The notes under the pieces: generated by a model
What the model was told of the DNA's origin: nothing
The model's database searches: none
What the model saw: the letters and a program-made list of their open reading frames with translations, nothing else
Assembly (NCBI RefSeq): GCF_000568255.1
Contig: NZ_KK037166.1
Span: forward strand, 3,603,836 to 3,638,213
Direction: 5' to 3'
From: Kutzneria sp. 744
GTDB taxonomy: Bacteria > Actinomycetota > Actinomycetes > Mycobacteriales > Pseudonocardiaceae
Length of the DNA stretch: 34,378 bases
Made by a program: the position numbers and the translations under genes
In this document: positions 21,727 to 31,181 of the stretch, one piece after another
Layout of the letters: every line of letters starts with the position of its first letter
Position numbering within the stretch: the first letter of the stretch is position 1

Positions 21727-24700
21727 GTGAGCAAGATCCACACGCATCCCGATCACCTGAGGCGGTCCGGCGGCAAGCTCAGCAGTTTCGGCGGCATCGG
21801 CGCGGTGTTGGCCAAGGCCATGGGCAAGGGCGTGCAGATCACCGGCAAGGTGTTCAGCGAAGGCGGTCGGGTCGTCGAGGGCGCCGGCAAGCGGCTGCAC
21901 ACCACCGCGGATCTCCACGAAGAAGCCGATCACAAGGGCGCCAGCGGCCTCAAGCGGCTCCACCCGGACCACGATCCGGGTCATCTGCCCAAGGGCTCGA
22001 CCGCGAAGAAGCATCCGGTCGGCACGCAGAACGCACCCGGCAACCACCATCGTCCCAAGGACTTGCACTCCACCAAGACCCCCGAACCCGAGCGAGTCTG
22101 CGAGAACGACCCGATCGACGTCGTCAGCGGTGACGTGGTGCTCGCCCACGTCGACGTCGAACTGGCCGGTGTCCTGCCGCTGGTGCTGCGTCGCACCCAC
22201 ATCTCCAGCTACCGCGCGGGCCGGTCGTTCGGGCCGAGCTGGGCGTCCACTGTGGACCAACGGCTGGAGTTCGACGAACAGGGCGTCGTGTTCGTCGCCG
22301 AAGACGGTATGATCCTGGCCTATCCACACCTTTCCGGCACCGATCCGGCACCGCCGCAACTGGGTCCGCGTTGGCCGTTGTGCCGTACCGACTCCGGCTT
22401 CGCCATCACGCAACAAGGCACTGGCCGCACGCTCCACTTCGCCGACTCCGACCAGGTCGCCGCGCTGGTCGCGATCACCGACCGCAACGACAATCGGATC
22501 GACTTCGACCGCGACGACTCGGGCAACGTCACCGCCGTGCGGCATTCCGGCGGATATCACCTCGACGTGCTCAGTGAGGACGACCGGCTGACCGAACTGC
22601 GCATGCGGTCGGACGGCGGTCACGTCACCGTTGTGCGGCATCGCTACGACCAGGGTCGGCTCGCCGAGGTTGTCAACTCCTCCGACCGTTCGCTGCGGTT
22701 CGAGTACGACCACGCGGGCCGTATCGCGCAGTGGACCGACCGCAACGGCCTCTGGTACCGCTACACCTACGACGCGCAAGGTCGTTGCATCGCCAACGAG
22801 GGGTCCGGCGGCTTCCTCAACGGAACCTTCGATTACGACGACCACGTCACGGTTTTCACCGACGCGCTCGGCGGCGCCACGACGTACCGCTTCAACGACC
22901 GGCACAAGATCGTCGCCAGGACCGACGCGCTCGGTCACACCACCACCCAGGAATGGGATTCCGCCGACCAGCTGGTGGCGACGACCGATCCGCTCGGCAA
23001 CACCACCAGGCGCACCTATGACGACGCCGGCCGGCTCGTAGCCACGACCCGGCCCGACGGCGCGCAGGCGCTGGCCGAGTACGACAGCCACGGCCAGGTG
23101 ACTGTCTTCGTCGGTCCGGACGGCGCGGTGTGGCGCCAGGAGTTCGACGAGCACGGCAACCTCATCACCGAGACCGATCCGGCCGGTGCGATCAACCGCT
23201 ACACGTACAACGACCGCGGCCATCGGATCGCGGTCACCGACGCAGTCGGCGCAACGCGGCGCATCGAGACCAATGCCGGCATTCCGATCGCCATCACCGA
23301 CCCGACCGGCGCGATCACGCGCTATACCCGCGATTCGTTCGGGCGCGCATCGGCGATCACCGATCCGCTCGGCGGCGTCACGCGCTACTCGTGGACCATC
23401 GAGGGCGCGATGCTCAGCCGGACCCGCCCTGACGGCGCGACCGAACATTGGCGGCACGACTCCGAGGGCAACGTCGTCGAGCACGTCGACTCGATGGGGC
23501 GACTCACCCGCACCCAGGTCACGCACTTCAACCTGCCCGCAGTCGAGAATCGCCCGGACGGGACCCGCCTGGTCTTCGGCTACGACCCGACGCTGCGGCT
23601 GACCTCCGTCACCAACGCCCAGGGCCTGGTGTGGCACCACGAGTACGACGCGGCCGGGCAACTGGTTCGCAAGGTCAACGGCGCCGGCCAGGCCACCACG
23701 ATCGTCCGCGACGCGCTCGGCCGGATCGTCGAACGCCACTCCGGCGATCAGGTCACCACCATCGAGTACGACCTCGTCGGGCAGGTCAGCCGGGCCCGCA
23801 ACGCCGTCGCCGACCTGAGCTACACCCGCGACGCCTTGGGGCGGGTGCTCTCGGAGTCGGTCAACGGCCGGGCCGTGCGCTCGACGTACGACCTGTTGGG
23901 GCGGCGGGTCCGCCGAACCACACCGTCCGGAATGGACAGTGTGTGGAGCTACGACGCCAACTCCCGGCCCACCCATCTGATCGCCGGGACGGCTTCGCTG
24001 TCGTTCGGCCACGACCCCGTCGGCAACGAAGTCACCCGGACACTGGGCAACGGCGTCGTCCTCGATCAGGCTTGGGACGCCAACCGCCGGATGACCGTGC
24101 AGGCTCTACGTTCGGGGGACCGGGTCGCTCGCCGGGGCTTCCACTACCGGCCCGACGACAACCTCGTCGCCGTGGACGATGTGACCGGAAGTGCCCGCCG
24201 CTACCAGGTCGACGTCATGGGCCGGGTGACCGGCGTCGAGAGCCCGAACCGCCGCGAGCAGTACGCCTACGACGCCGACGGCAACATCGTCTCGCCCGAT
24301 ACCGCCTATGCCGGCACTCTCGTGCAAACCGCGGACGACACAAGGTATTCGCACGACGCGCAGGGACGAGTCGTGGTGCGGCAGCGCAAGCGGCTGTCCC
24401 GCAAGCCGGACACGTGGCACTACGAATGGGATGCCGACGACCGCCTTGTCACCGTCGTCACCCCTGACGGCACCCGGTGGTCCTATCTCTACGACCCGCT
24501 GGGCCGGCGCATCGCCAAACTCCGCCTGGCATCGGACAACTCCGTCGTCGAGCGGATCGACTTCGCGTGGGACGGCGCCGTTGTCGCCGAGCAGACCGGC
24601 ACGGACGGCCGGACCACGACGTGGGAATTCGACCCGACCAGCTTCCGCCCGCTCACCCAGACCGAGCAGCGCGGTGTCGACCAGCGGTTCTACGCCATCG

Positions 24701-25407
24701 TCACGGACATCGTCGGCACCCCCACCGAGCTGGTCGACGAGCGGGGCGAGATCGCTTGGCGGCAGGAGTCGACCCTGTGGGGTCAGGCGCTCGGCACGCT
24801 GACCGGCCGGGCCGACACGCCCCTGCGGTTCCCCGGCCAGTACTTCGACCCGGAGACCGGGCTGCACTACAACTATCTGCGCTACTACGACCCGGTGGCC
24901 GGGCGCTACACCAGCGCCGACCCGCTCGGTCTGTTCGGCGGGCTGTCGCCGCACGGCTACGTGCACAACCCGACCGGATGGACCGACGCCCTCGGCCTCA
25001 CCGAGTCGGGCGACATCGAGTTCCTCGACCCCAACGACATCAACTTCTCGCAGCGATCGATCACCGAGAACACCTACAGCGATGCCATGCGCAACGGCCA
25101 GCGGGACTGGAACCAGTCGCCGGTGCACGTGATGGAGATCGACGGACAGCTGGTCAGCTACGACAACCGCCGGCTCGACGCGGCCCGGGAGGCCGGGGTC
25201 CCCGTCGGCGTGGTGCGGGTCCGGCCCGACGATCCGCATCCCGAGTCGACGACGGGCAAGACGTGGTCGGACAAGTTCCAGGAACGGTTCCGCGACCCGC
25301 GCAACCGGCTGGACGGTCAACCGGTGCCGAACACCGGACTCAGCGAGCGGCCGACAGCCATGCCACCGGGCTCCTGCGGTGGCGGCCGGCGAAGGAGAAG
25401 GCGATGA
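21727..25407 (+). CDS. RHS-repeat polymorphic toxin
   Basis: This 1226-residue protein starts at GTG 21727. There is no signal peptide; residues 1-120 are basic and histidine-rich. A DUF6531-like block (VCENDPIDVVSGDVVLAHVD) begins near 124. About 900 residues of RHS/YD repeats follow (for example YEYDHAGRIAQ-type units, DPLGNTTRRTYDDAGRLVAT). The conserved core end RYYDPVAGRYTSADPLGLFG is near 1053-1073. The variable tip (about 1095-1226) contains INFSQRSITENTYSDAM, SPVHVMEIDGQLVSYDNRRL and AAREAGVPVGVVRV. This resembles a ParB/sulfiredoxin-like toxin fold, which is inference. The last residues are a run of six arginines created by the next gene's ribosome binding site. Confidence 0.93.
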   Translation: MSKIHTHPDHLRRSGGKLSSFGGIGAVLAKAMGKGVQITGKVFSEGGRVVEGAGKRLHTTADLHEEADHKGASGLKRLHPDHDPGHLPKGSTAKKHPVGTQNAPGNHHRPKDLHSTKTPEPERVCENDPIDVVSGDVVLAHVDVELAGVLPLVLRRTHISSYRAGRSFGPSWASTVDQRLEFDEQGVVFVAEDGMILAYPHLSGTDPAPPQLGPRWPLCRTDSGFAITQQGTGRTLHFADSDQVAALVAITDRNDNRIDFDRDDSGNVTAVRHSGGYHLDVLSEDDRLTELRMRSDGGHVTVVRHRYDQGRLAEVVNSSDRSLRFEYDHAGRIAQWTDRNGLWYRYTYDAQGRCIANEGSGGFLNGTFDYDDHVTVFTDALGGATTYRFNDRHKIVARTDALGHTTTQEWDSADQLVATTDPLGNTTRRTYDDAGRLVATTRPDGAQALAEYDSHGQVTVFVGPDGAVWRQEFDEHGNLITETDPAGAINRYTYNDRGHRIAVTDAVGATRRIETNAGIPIAITDPTGAITRYTRDSFGRASAITDPLGGVTRYSWTIEGAMLSRTRPDGATEHWRHDSEGNVVEHVDSMGRLTRTQVTHFNLPAVENRPDGTRLVFGYDPTLRLTSVTNAQGLVWHHEYDAAGQLVRKVNGAGQATTIVRDALGRIVERHSGDQVTTIEYDLVGQVSRARNAVADLSYTRDALGRVLSESVNGRAVRSTYDLLGRRVRRTTPSGMDSVWSYDANSRPTHLIAGTASLSFGHDPVGNEVTRTLGNGVVLDQAWDANRRMTVQALRSGDRVARRGFHYRPDDNLVAVDDVTGSARRYQVDVMGRVTGVESPNRREQYAYDADGNIVSPDTAYAGTLVQTADDTRYSHDAQGRVVVRQRKRLSRKPDTWHYEWDADDRLVTVVTPDGTRWSYLYDPLGRRIAKLRLASDNSVVERIDFAWDGAVVAEQTGTDGRTTTWEFDPTSFRPLTQTEQRGVDQRFYAIVTDIVGTPTELVDERGEIAWRQESTLWGQALGTLTGRADTPLRFPGQYFDPETGLHYNYLRYYDPVAGRYTSADPLGLFGGLSPHGYVHNPTGWTDALGLTESGDIEFLDPNDINFSQRSITENTYSDAMRNGQRDWNQSPVHVMEIDGQLVSYDNRRLDAAREAGVPVGVVRVRPDDPHPESTTGKTWSDKFQERFRDPRNRLDGQPVPNTGLSERPTAMPPGSCGGGRRRRRR

Positions 25408-25805
25408 GCGTGATCTCGGACCTGTGGCGGGACGGGCGGCTGCCGATCGAGGACGGCGTGTTCTTCGCCGACGGCCGGTCGTACGCCGTCGACGTCGTCG
25501 GCTCCGCCCTGCAGGTCGTCGAGCCGGTCGACCTCGCCGAGATCCTGGCCGAGGATCCCGACTGGCTCACCTCCATCGACATCACCAGTGAGGCCGCCGT
25601 CCCGGACGGCTTCGTCTGCGCCGGCGAAGGCTCCCATGGCTCCGAGGGCTTCTTCGCCCGCCTGACCGCCGACAAGGAGCTGGTCTGGGTCTGCTACCTG
25701 TCCGAGTCGAACCCGTTCACCAAGCTCACCGTCATCGACCACAACCTGACGGCCGTCTCCACCTCGGGCGTGACGATCACCGTCGACCTGGACACTCCGG
25801 TGTAG
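25404..25805 (+). CDS. Candidate immunity protein for the RHS toxin
   Basis: This 133-residue acidic protein starts MSVISDLWRDGRLPIEDGVF at an ATG that overlaps the toxin stop (ATGA). A strong AGGAGAAGG site lies inside the toxin's last codons. No catalytic motif is recognised. Small, acidic, unrelated and directly coupled to the toxin tip is the usual pattern of a cognate immunity protein, here neutralising a basic toxin tip. The function is inferred from position. Confidence 0.75.
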   Translation: MSVISDLWRDGRLPIEDGVFFADGRSYAVDVVGSALQVVEPVDLAEILAEDPDWLTSIDITSEAAVPDGFVCAGEGSHGSEGFFARLTADKELVWVCYLSESNPFTKLTVIDHNLTAVSTSGVTITVDLDTPV

Positions 25806-25954
25806 CTGAGACCGCCGCGGCCACGCTCATTCAGCGACGGCAAGGACAAAAACGGGACAGAAGCGGTGCTGGCTTTTTGCGCCGTAACAACTGATCCATA
25901 CTCGACGACTACTCGGACGCCATTGCCCAAATCTTGAGCAGACGGAGTGCGAGT

Positions 25955-26533
25955 ATGGGGATCAGCCTGTCCAAGGGCGGAAATGTATCGCTCACGAAGG
26001 AGGCTCCCGGCCTGTCGGCGGTCACCGTCGGCCTCGGTTGGGACGAACGCACGACCAGCGGCGAGGATTTCGATCTGGACGCCAGCGCGATCGCGCTCGG
26101 CACGGACGGAAACGCCGTCTCGGATCAGCATTTCGTATTCTTCAACAACCTGACGACCCCGGACGGCTCCATCCAGCACACCGGCGACAACCTGACCGGC
26201 GGCGGGGACGGGGACGCGGAGCAGATCAAGGTCGAGCTGGCGGCCGTGCCGACGGCGGTCGACCGGGTGGTGTTCCCGGTCTCGATCTACGACGCGGATC
26301 GCCGTGGCCAGGCGTTCGGCCAGGTCCGCAACGCCTTCATCCGCGTGGTCGACCAGGCCGACGGGCGCGAGCTGGCCCGGTACGACCTGTCCGAGGACGC
26401 GTCCACCGAGACGGCGATGATCTTCGGCGAGCTCTACCGCAGCGGCGGCGACTGGAAGTTCCGCGCGGTCGGCCAGGGCTACGCGTCCGGATTGGCCGGC
26501 ATCGCCAAGGACTTCGGCGTCAACGTCGGCTGA
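25955..26533 (+). CDS. terD: TerD-family stress protein with intact calcium-binding residues
   Basis: This 192-residue TerD protein begins [20 protein letters not shown] at ATG 25955 (GGAG 8 nt upstream). An ATG-less extension further upstream is less likely, since TerD proteins nearly always start with MGxSLxKG. The acidic calcium sites are present: [11 protein letters not shown] and [15 protein letters not shown]. TerD proteins bind calcium and act in membrane-linked stress or tellurite-resistance complexes with TerC and TelA. This is the first gene of an operon of seven Ter-type genes plus the TIR gene. A weak CATACT (25897-25902) upstream could be its -10. Confidence 0.95.
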   Translation: MGISLSKGGNVSLTKEAPGLSAVTVGLGWDERTTSGEDFDLDASAIALGTDGNAVSDQHFVFFNNLTTPDGSIQHTGDNLTGGGDGDAEQIKVELAAVPTAVDRVVFPVSIYDADRRGQAFGQVRNAFIRVVDQADGRELARYDLSEDASTETAMIFGELYRSGGDWKFRAVGQGYASGLAGIAKDFGVNVG

Positions 26534-26553
26534 ATCCCGGCCAAGGGAGCGAG

Positions 26554-27627
26554 ATGTTAGTCAGGACGTTCGGACCCGCGTTCGCGGTGACGGTGGCAGG
26601 GCTGGTGCTCGCACTGTGCTACGGCGGGGCGACCGGAATCGGCGGCGCGGCCGTTCTCGCGGTTCTGGAGATCTCCCTTTCGTTCGACAACGCCGTGGTC
26701 AACGCGACGGTTCTCGGCCGCATGAGCGAGAAGTGGCAGCGCCTTTTCCTTACCGTCGGCGTACTCATCGCGGTCGTCGGAATGCGCCTGCTCGTCCCGC
26801 TGCTGGTCGTGTGTCTCACCGCCGGAATGTCCCCGGTGCAGGCGTACGAACTGGCGATGCGAGGCGGCGAACCGACAACACCGGGCAGCTACGGCTGGAC
26901 GCTGCACCAGGCCCACCCAGCGATCGCGGCCTTCGGCGGCGTTTTCCTGCTCACCCTGTTCCTCAACTACATCTTCGAGGAACGCGAGATCACCTGGCTG
27001 TCCTGGATCGAGCGGCCGCTGGCCAAGCTGGGCCGGCTGCGGCAGCTGTCGGTGATCGTCGCCGCCGGCGCGCTCGTGTTCACGGCCAGTGTGCTGGCGC
27101 TCGGGCACGACCCGGGCAACGTGATGGTCGCCGGCGCGCTCGGGCTCATCACGTACCTGCTGGTCAAGGGTCTGGGCGACCTGTTCGAGCCGGACAGCTC
27201 GGCGAGCCGGCTGACAAGGGCGACCGGCCGGGCGGCGCTGCTGGTGTTCCTCTACCTGGAGGTCGTGGACGCGACGTTCAGCTTCGACGGCGTCATCGGC
27301 GCCTTCGCGATCACGTCCGACCCGGTGCTCATCGCGATCGGTCTGGGCATCGGCGCCATGTACATCCGGTCGCTGACGGTTTTCCTGGTGCGTAGGGGAA
27401 CCCTCAACGACTACGCCTACCTGGAACACGGCGCGCAGTGGGCGGTCGGCGCACTCGCGGTGCTGCTGCTCTGCACGATCAGGTACGACGTGCCGGAACT
27501 GGTCACCGCACTGGTCGGCATCGGCTTCATCGGGACGGCGCTGCTGTCCTCCGTCATACGAAACCGCAACACCCGCGCGGATGCCTTGGGCCAGGACGAG
27601 CTGCTGGCGCACCACACCGCCGGGTGA
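26554..27627 (+). CDS. TerC-like integral membrane protein (DUF475)
   Basis: This 357-residue membrane protein has about nine helices and belongs to the DUF475 branch of the TerC family. Motifs are AVLAVLEISLSFDNAVVNAT and VVDATFSFDGVIGAFAITSD, the duplicated acidic FDN/FDG motifs thought to bind a metal ion. It probably anchors the Ter complex in the membrane. Codon 2 is TTA (26557-26559), an extreme position for a bldA-dependent codon. AAGGGAG precedes the ATG. It follows terD by 20 bp. Confidence 0.93.
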   Translation: MLVRTFGPAFAVTVAGLVLALCYGGATGIGGAAVLAVLEISLSFDNAVVNATVLGRMSEKWQRLFLTVGVLIAVVGMRLLVPLLVVCLTAGMSPVQAYELAMRGGEPTTPGSYGWTLHQAHPAIAAFGGVFLLTLFLNYIFEEREITWLSWIERPLAKLGRLRQLSVIVAAGALVFTASVLALGHDPGNVMVAGALGLITYLLVKGLGDLFEPDSSASRLTRATGRAALLVFLYLEVVDATFSFDGVIGAFAITSDPVLIAIGLGIGAMYIRSLTVFLVRRGTLNDYAYLEHGAQWAVGALAVLLLCTIRYDVPELVTALVGIGFIGTALLSSVIRNRNTRADALGQDELLAHHTAG

Positions 27628-27652
27628 CCGGTCCCCAGAGGAAGTGAGCACG

Positions 27653-28294
27653 ATGGCCATCGACTACAGCAAGTCCATGGGCCGCGGCACGGTCACGCTG
27701 ACCAAGTCCGTGCCGACGGTGTCCCTGACCAAGCCCGCCACCAGGTCGGGCACGCTGCGGGTGAACCTGAACTGGAACGCCCGGCCGGAGGGCGGCGGCG
27801 GCCTGTTCCGGCGCGCGCCCGCGCCGATCGACCTGGACCTGGGCTGCCTCTACGAGTTCACCGACGGCCGCAAGGGCGTGGTGCAGGCGCTGGGCGACTC
27901 GTTCACGGCGAGTCCGAAGGACCTCGACGCCCCGGTGATCCGGCTGGACGGCGACGACCGCTCCGGGTCGAACACCGAGGGCGAGAACCTGTTCATCGAC
28001 CTGGCCCACACCGACCGGATCCGGCGGATCCTGATCTTCGCCTTCATCTACGAGGGCGCGGCCAACTGGGCGGCGGCCGACGGCGTGGTGACCTTGTACC
28101 CGGTCGACGGACCGCCGGTGGTGGTGCGGCTGGACGAGGCGCAGCATGGCGCGCGCATCTGCGCGATCGCGATGCTGGAGAACTCGGGCGGCGGCCTGGC
28201 GGTCCGGCGCGAGGTCAACTACGTGCACGGTTTTCAGTCCACATTGGACAAGGCCTACGACTGGGGCCTGACGTGGACGCCGGGCAGCAAATGA
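27653..28294 (+). CDS. TerA/TerD-like tellurium-resistance family protein
   Basis: This 213-residue protein of the wider TerD fold contains TVTLTKSVPTVSLTKPATRS, LRVNLNWNARP, APIDLDLGCLYEFTDGRKG, and acidic loops LDGDDRSGSNTEGENLFIDL. It is close to proteins annotated TerA or as stress proteins in actinomycetes. Acidic metal-binding positions are kept. It lies 25 bp after the TerC-like gene and 25 bp before telA. Confidence 0.88.
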   Translation: MAIDYSKSMGRGTVTLTKSVPTVSLTKPATRSGTLRVNLNWNARPEGGGGLFRRAPAPIDLDLGCLYEFTDGRKGVVQALGDSFTASPKDLDAPVIRLDGDDRSGSNTEGENLFIDLAHTDRIRRILIFAFIYEGAANWAAADGVVTLYPVDGPPVVVRLDEAQHGARICAIAMLENSGGGLAVRREVNYVHGFQSTLDKAYDWGLTWTPGSK

Positions 28295-28319
28295 TCACCC
28301 ATCGCCGAGGAGGCGGAAC

Positions 28320-29507
28320 ATGTCGGAGTCGATGACCGGTGGCGCCTCGCTGACCCTCACCCCACCGGCACCGGTGCAGCTCGTGGCCGAGGACGCGGCG
28401 GTCGGCGCCGTCCCGCTGGACGAGGCCAAGCAGGCCGAGCTGCGGGCGAAGGCGCGGGCGTTCGCCGCCGAGCTGGCCACGCTGGACGTGAACTCGCCGG
28501 CGTTCAGCCAGAAGGTCAACGGCATCGCCACGATGGGCGCGCAGGACATGCGGGCCTCGGCGAACATCTCCAACCGCATCCTGGAGCGCCCGGCGGCGGC
28601 CGTCGGGCACGCCCGAGGCCGGCCGGGCGCGGACGCGCAGAACCAGGTCTCGAACACCCTGCTCGACCTGCGCAACACGATCACCGAGCTGGATCCCCAG
28701 CGCGCCGATCTGACCGGCGTCCGCAAGCTCCTGAAGTTCCTGCCCGGCGGTTCGCGGATCGACCGCTACTTCGCCAAGTACCGCTCCGCGCAGTCGCACC
28801 TGAACGCGATCATCCGGGCGCTCGAGTCGGGCCAGGACGACCTGCGCAAGGACAACGCCAGCATCGAGACCGAGAAGTCGAACATGTGGACCGCGATGGG
28901 CCGGCTCACCGAGTACAACACGCTGGCCCGGGCCCTGGACGACGAGCTGACACTCAAGATCGACGAGATGCGGGCGCTGGGCAAGGGGCGGGACGCGGAC
29001 ACGCTCAAGGCGGACGCGCTGTTCCCGGTGCGGCAGCGGCGGCAGGACATCATGGCCCAGCTGGCCGTCGCCGTGCAGGGCTACCTGGCTCTGGACGTGG
29101 TGCGGCGCAACAACCTCGAACTGATCAGGGGCGTCGACCGGGCCCAGACGACAACGCTGTCGGCGCTGCGCACGGCGGTGATCGTCTCCCAGGCGCTGGC
29201 CCGGCAGCGGCTGGTGCTCGACCAGATCACCGAGCTGAACACCACCACGTCCAATCTGATCGAGAGCACCTCGCAGCTGTTGCGGGGCCAGGGTGCGGAG
29301 ATCAACCAGCTGGCCGCCTCCTCGATGATCGATGTCAACAAGCTCCAGTCGGCGTTCGACAACGTCTTCGCGACGATGGACGCGCTGGACACGTTCCGCG
29401 TGCAGGCCACCGACTCGATGGCCCAGACGGTCACCGCCCTGGAGGGGCAGATCGCCCGGGCCAAGCCGTACCTGGAGCGGACCAGGCGAGGCGAAGTCAG
29501 GCCATGA
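28320..29507 (+). CDS. telA: TelA/KlaA-family toxic-anion resistance protein
   Basis: This 395-residue, largely helical, soluble protein of the TelA (YaaN) family contains NSPAFSQKVNGIATMGAQDM, KYRSAQSHLNAIIRALESGQ, LFPVRQRRQDIMAQLAVAVQ and NNLELIRGVDRAQTTTLSAL. TelA proteins accompany TerC and TerD in resistance to tellurite, colicins and phage, with unknown biochemistry. AGGAGG lies just before the ATG. It overlaps the next gene by ATGA. Confidence 0.95.
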   Translation: MSESMTGGASLTLTPPAPVQLVAEDAAVGAVPLDEAKQAELRAKARAFAAELATLDVNSPAFSQKVNGIATMGAQDMRASANISNRILERPAAAVGHARGRPGADAQNQVSNTLLDLRNTITELDPQRADLTGVRKLLKFLPGGSRIDRYFAKYRSAQSHLNAIIRALESGQDDLRKDNASIETEKSNMWTAMGRLTEYNTLARALDDELTLKIDEMRALGKGRDADTLKADALFPVRQRRQDIMAQLAVAVQGYLALDVVRRNNLELIRGVDRAQTTTLSALRTAVIVSQALARQRLVLDQITELNTTTSNLIESTSQLLRGQGAEINQLAASSMIDVNKLQSAFDNVFATMDALDTFRVQATDSMAQTVTALEGQIARAKPYLERTRRGEVRP

Positions 29508-29956
29508 CCTGGTTCCGCCGCGACCAGCACAGCACGCCCCCGCCGCCGGAGCCGAGTCCCGAGCAGGAAGCCGCCGCGCTGCAAGCAAAACTGCAGGACT
29601 GCTACGCGCACATCAACGGCGGCGCGGGCCGGCTGCCGGCCGAGTCCGTGCTCGCCGCACTGCACGTCTGCGACCTGCTCGCGCAGGCCGTGGACGTGGT
29701 CGGCGGGCAGCCGGTCGACGTCACCACGACGATCGCGATCGAGCGCATGCTCGACGACTACCTGCCGACGACGCTGCGCACGTGCTTGTCCGCCGGCACC
29801 GGTGATCGCGCCGACGCCCTGCGGGCGCAACTGCGCCAGCTGGCCGATGCCGCGACCGACATCCTGGACACCGCCCGGCAGCGCGACAGCGACGCCATCC
29901 GTACCCAGAGTTCTTTTCTGCACACCAAGTTCTCCCGATCCGATCTGGAGCTGTGA
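29504..29956 (+). CDS. Small helical Ter-operon protein, probable TelA partner
   Basis: This 150-residue protein (MTWFRRDQHSTPPPPEPSPE) has a proline-rich start and then helices with no recognised catalytic motif. It is coupled to telA by a 4-bp overlap. In many bacteria a small XpaC-like protein precedes or follows TelA, and this may be its functional equivalent. Similarity to XpaC is not visible, so the function is unknown. Confidence 0.8.
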   Translation: MTWFRRDQHSTPPPPEPSPEQEAAALQAKLQDCYAHINGGAGRLPAESVLAALHVCDLLAQAVDVVGGQPVDVTTTIAIERMLDDYLPTTLRTCLSAGTGDRADALRAQLRQLADAATDILDTARQRDSDAIRTQSSFLHTKFSRSDLEL

Positions 29957-30522
29957 TGATCGCCGTGCTACGGCGCGGCTCCAATGTCGCGCTGACCAAG
30001 GAGATTCCCGGCCTGACCGGAGTTGTGGTCGGCGTGCGGTGGAAGACCGGTCGAGAGGAGGTGCTCGGGGAGAACCTGGTCGTCGCCGCGGTCCTGTGCG
30101 ACGCCGGCGGCAAGGCGTTGTCCGCCGACCACTTCGTCTTCTTCAACCAGCTGTCCGACCCGGCAACCTCGGTGTCGCAGCTGGAGCAGGCCATGGGTGG
30201 CGACGACGAGCAGCTGGAGATGCGTTTCGACGGGGTGCCGGCACAGGTGAGCCGGCTCGTCGTCATGCTCTACCTCAACGAGTCGAACGGACTGCGCCGC
30301 ACTCTTGGTCGGCTGCGAGAGATCGGCGTACGGGCGTTGGACCTACGGGACAACCGCGAGCTCGCCCGTTCCGAGAACCTCGCCAAGGGCCTGGACGCGG
30401 AGACCGCGCTGGCGCTGTGCGAGGTCTACCGGCACGGCGGCGGCTGGAAGTTCAAGGTGGTGGGCGAGGGCTACACCACCGGCGTACGCGGCCTGGCCGG
30501 CGACTACGGGGTGCCGCTGTGA
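29956..30522 (+). CDS. TerD-family protein with degenerate calcium site
   Basis: This 188-residue protein has the TerD start MIAVLRRGSNVALTKEIPGL and end GWKFKVVGEGYTTGVRGLAG. The acidic site DFDLDASAI is replaced by ENLVVAAVL, and the second acidic loop is shortened to GGDDEQLEM. It probably keeps the fold and partner contacts but has lost calcium binding. Start choice is ATG 29956 (GTG 29953 would add one residue). The start overlaps the previous stop. Confidence 0.88.
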   Translation: MIAVLRRGSNVALTKEIPGLTGVVVGVRWKTGREEVLGENLVVAAVLCDAGGKALSADHFVFFNQLSDPATSVSQLEQAMGGDDEQLEMRFDGVPAQVSRLVVMLYLNESNGLRRTLGRLREIGVRALDLRDNRELARSENLAKGLDAETALALCEVYRHGGGWKFKVVGEGYTTGVRGLAGDYGVPL

Positions 30523-31175
30523 ACCTGGATCCCGCGACCGCACCGCCGAGGCCGGATCTTGTCTTCCTGCGCCGCCGGAGCCGGCCCCGAGCAACCGTCC
30601 GGACGCAGCCGCCACCCGTGCCGAAAATCGTGCCGCCGCGGCGTTTTCCGGCCACACCGGTGACAGCCGGCTCGACGACAACGCTCACGCCGTCGAACCG
30701 AATGGTCATCCTGAGCCGGGTCCAGAGTGGCGTCGGCCTGCTGACCGTCGAGGCCGGCCGGCCCGCCGCGAGGCTCGGCTGTGCGTACGTGTTGGCCGGC
30801 GGCCAGTCGTCGATCGTGTGCCACAGCGCGGGCATCGTCTCCGCGCCGAGGACCGGTCGCAACCCGATGATCCTGGCCCGGCACCACAAGCTGACCGTCG
30901 ACCTCGGACAGAGCCGCCGGCTGGCCCGGTTGATCTTCTACGGCGTCGCCGGCGTCGGCAGCCTCGTCGTGACAACCTTCGGCGGCGCACGCATCGAAGC
31001 ACCCGTCGCGGGCCCGAACGCCGGCATCACGGTGTTCTTGTCCGTCTACAACGTCGATGGCGAACTCGTCCTGCGCGCGGAGCCGCCGAACGCCGCCGCC
31101 ACGGTCCGCAACGCCTGTGACGCCTACGGTTTCGACCGCATCTCGTGGCGTGACGAGGACAATCCGGTCGCATAG
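30519..31175 (+). CDS. Ter-associated protein, possible divergent TerA/TerD-fold member
   Basis: This 218-residue protein starts at GTG 30519 (GTGA overlap). A basic, proline-rich segment (residues 20-60) precedes a domain with GRNPMILARHHKLTVDLGQS and AGITVFLSVYNVDGELVLRA, whose pattern recalls TerA/TerD beta-strands. No catalytic motif is seen. It lies 6 bp before the TIR gene and could link the Ter complex to it. Family assignment is tentative. Confidence 0.72.
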   Translation: MNLDPATAPPRPDLVFLRRRSRPRATVRTQPPPVPKIVPPRRFPATPVTAGSTTTLTPSNRMVILSRVQSGVGLLTVEAGRPAARLGCAYVLAGGQSSIVCHSAGIVSAPRTGRNPMILARHHKLTVDLGQSRRLARLIFYGVAGVGSLVVTTFGGARIEAPVAGPNAGITVFLSVYNVDGELVLRAEPPNAAATVRNACDAYGFDRISWRDEDNPVA

Positions 31176-31181
31176 CGCGGA

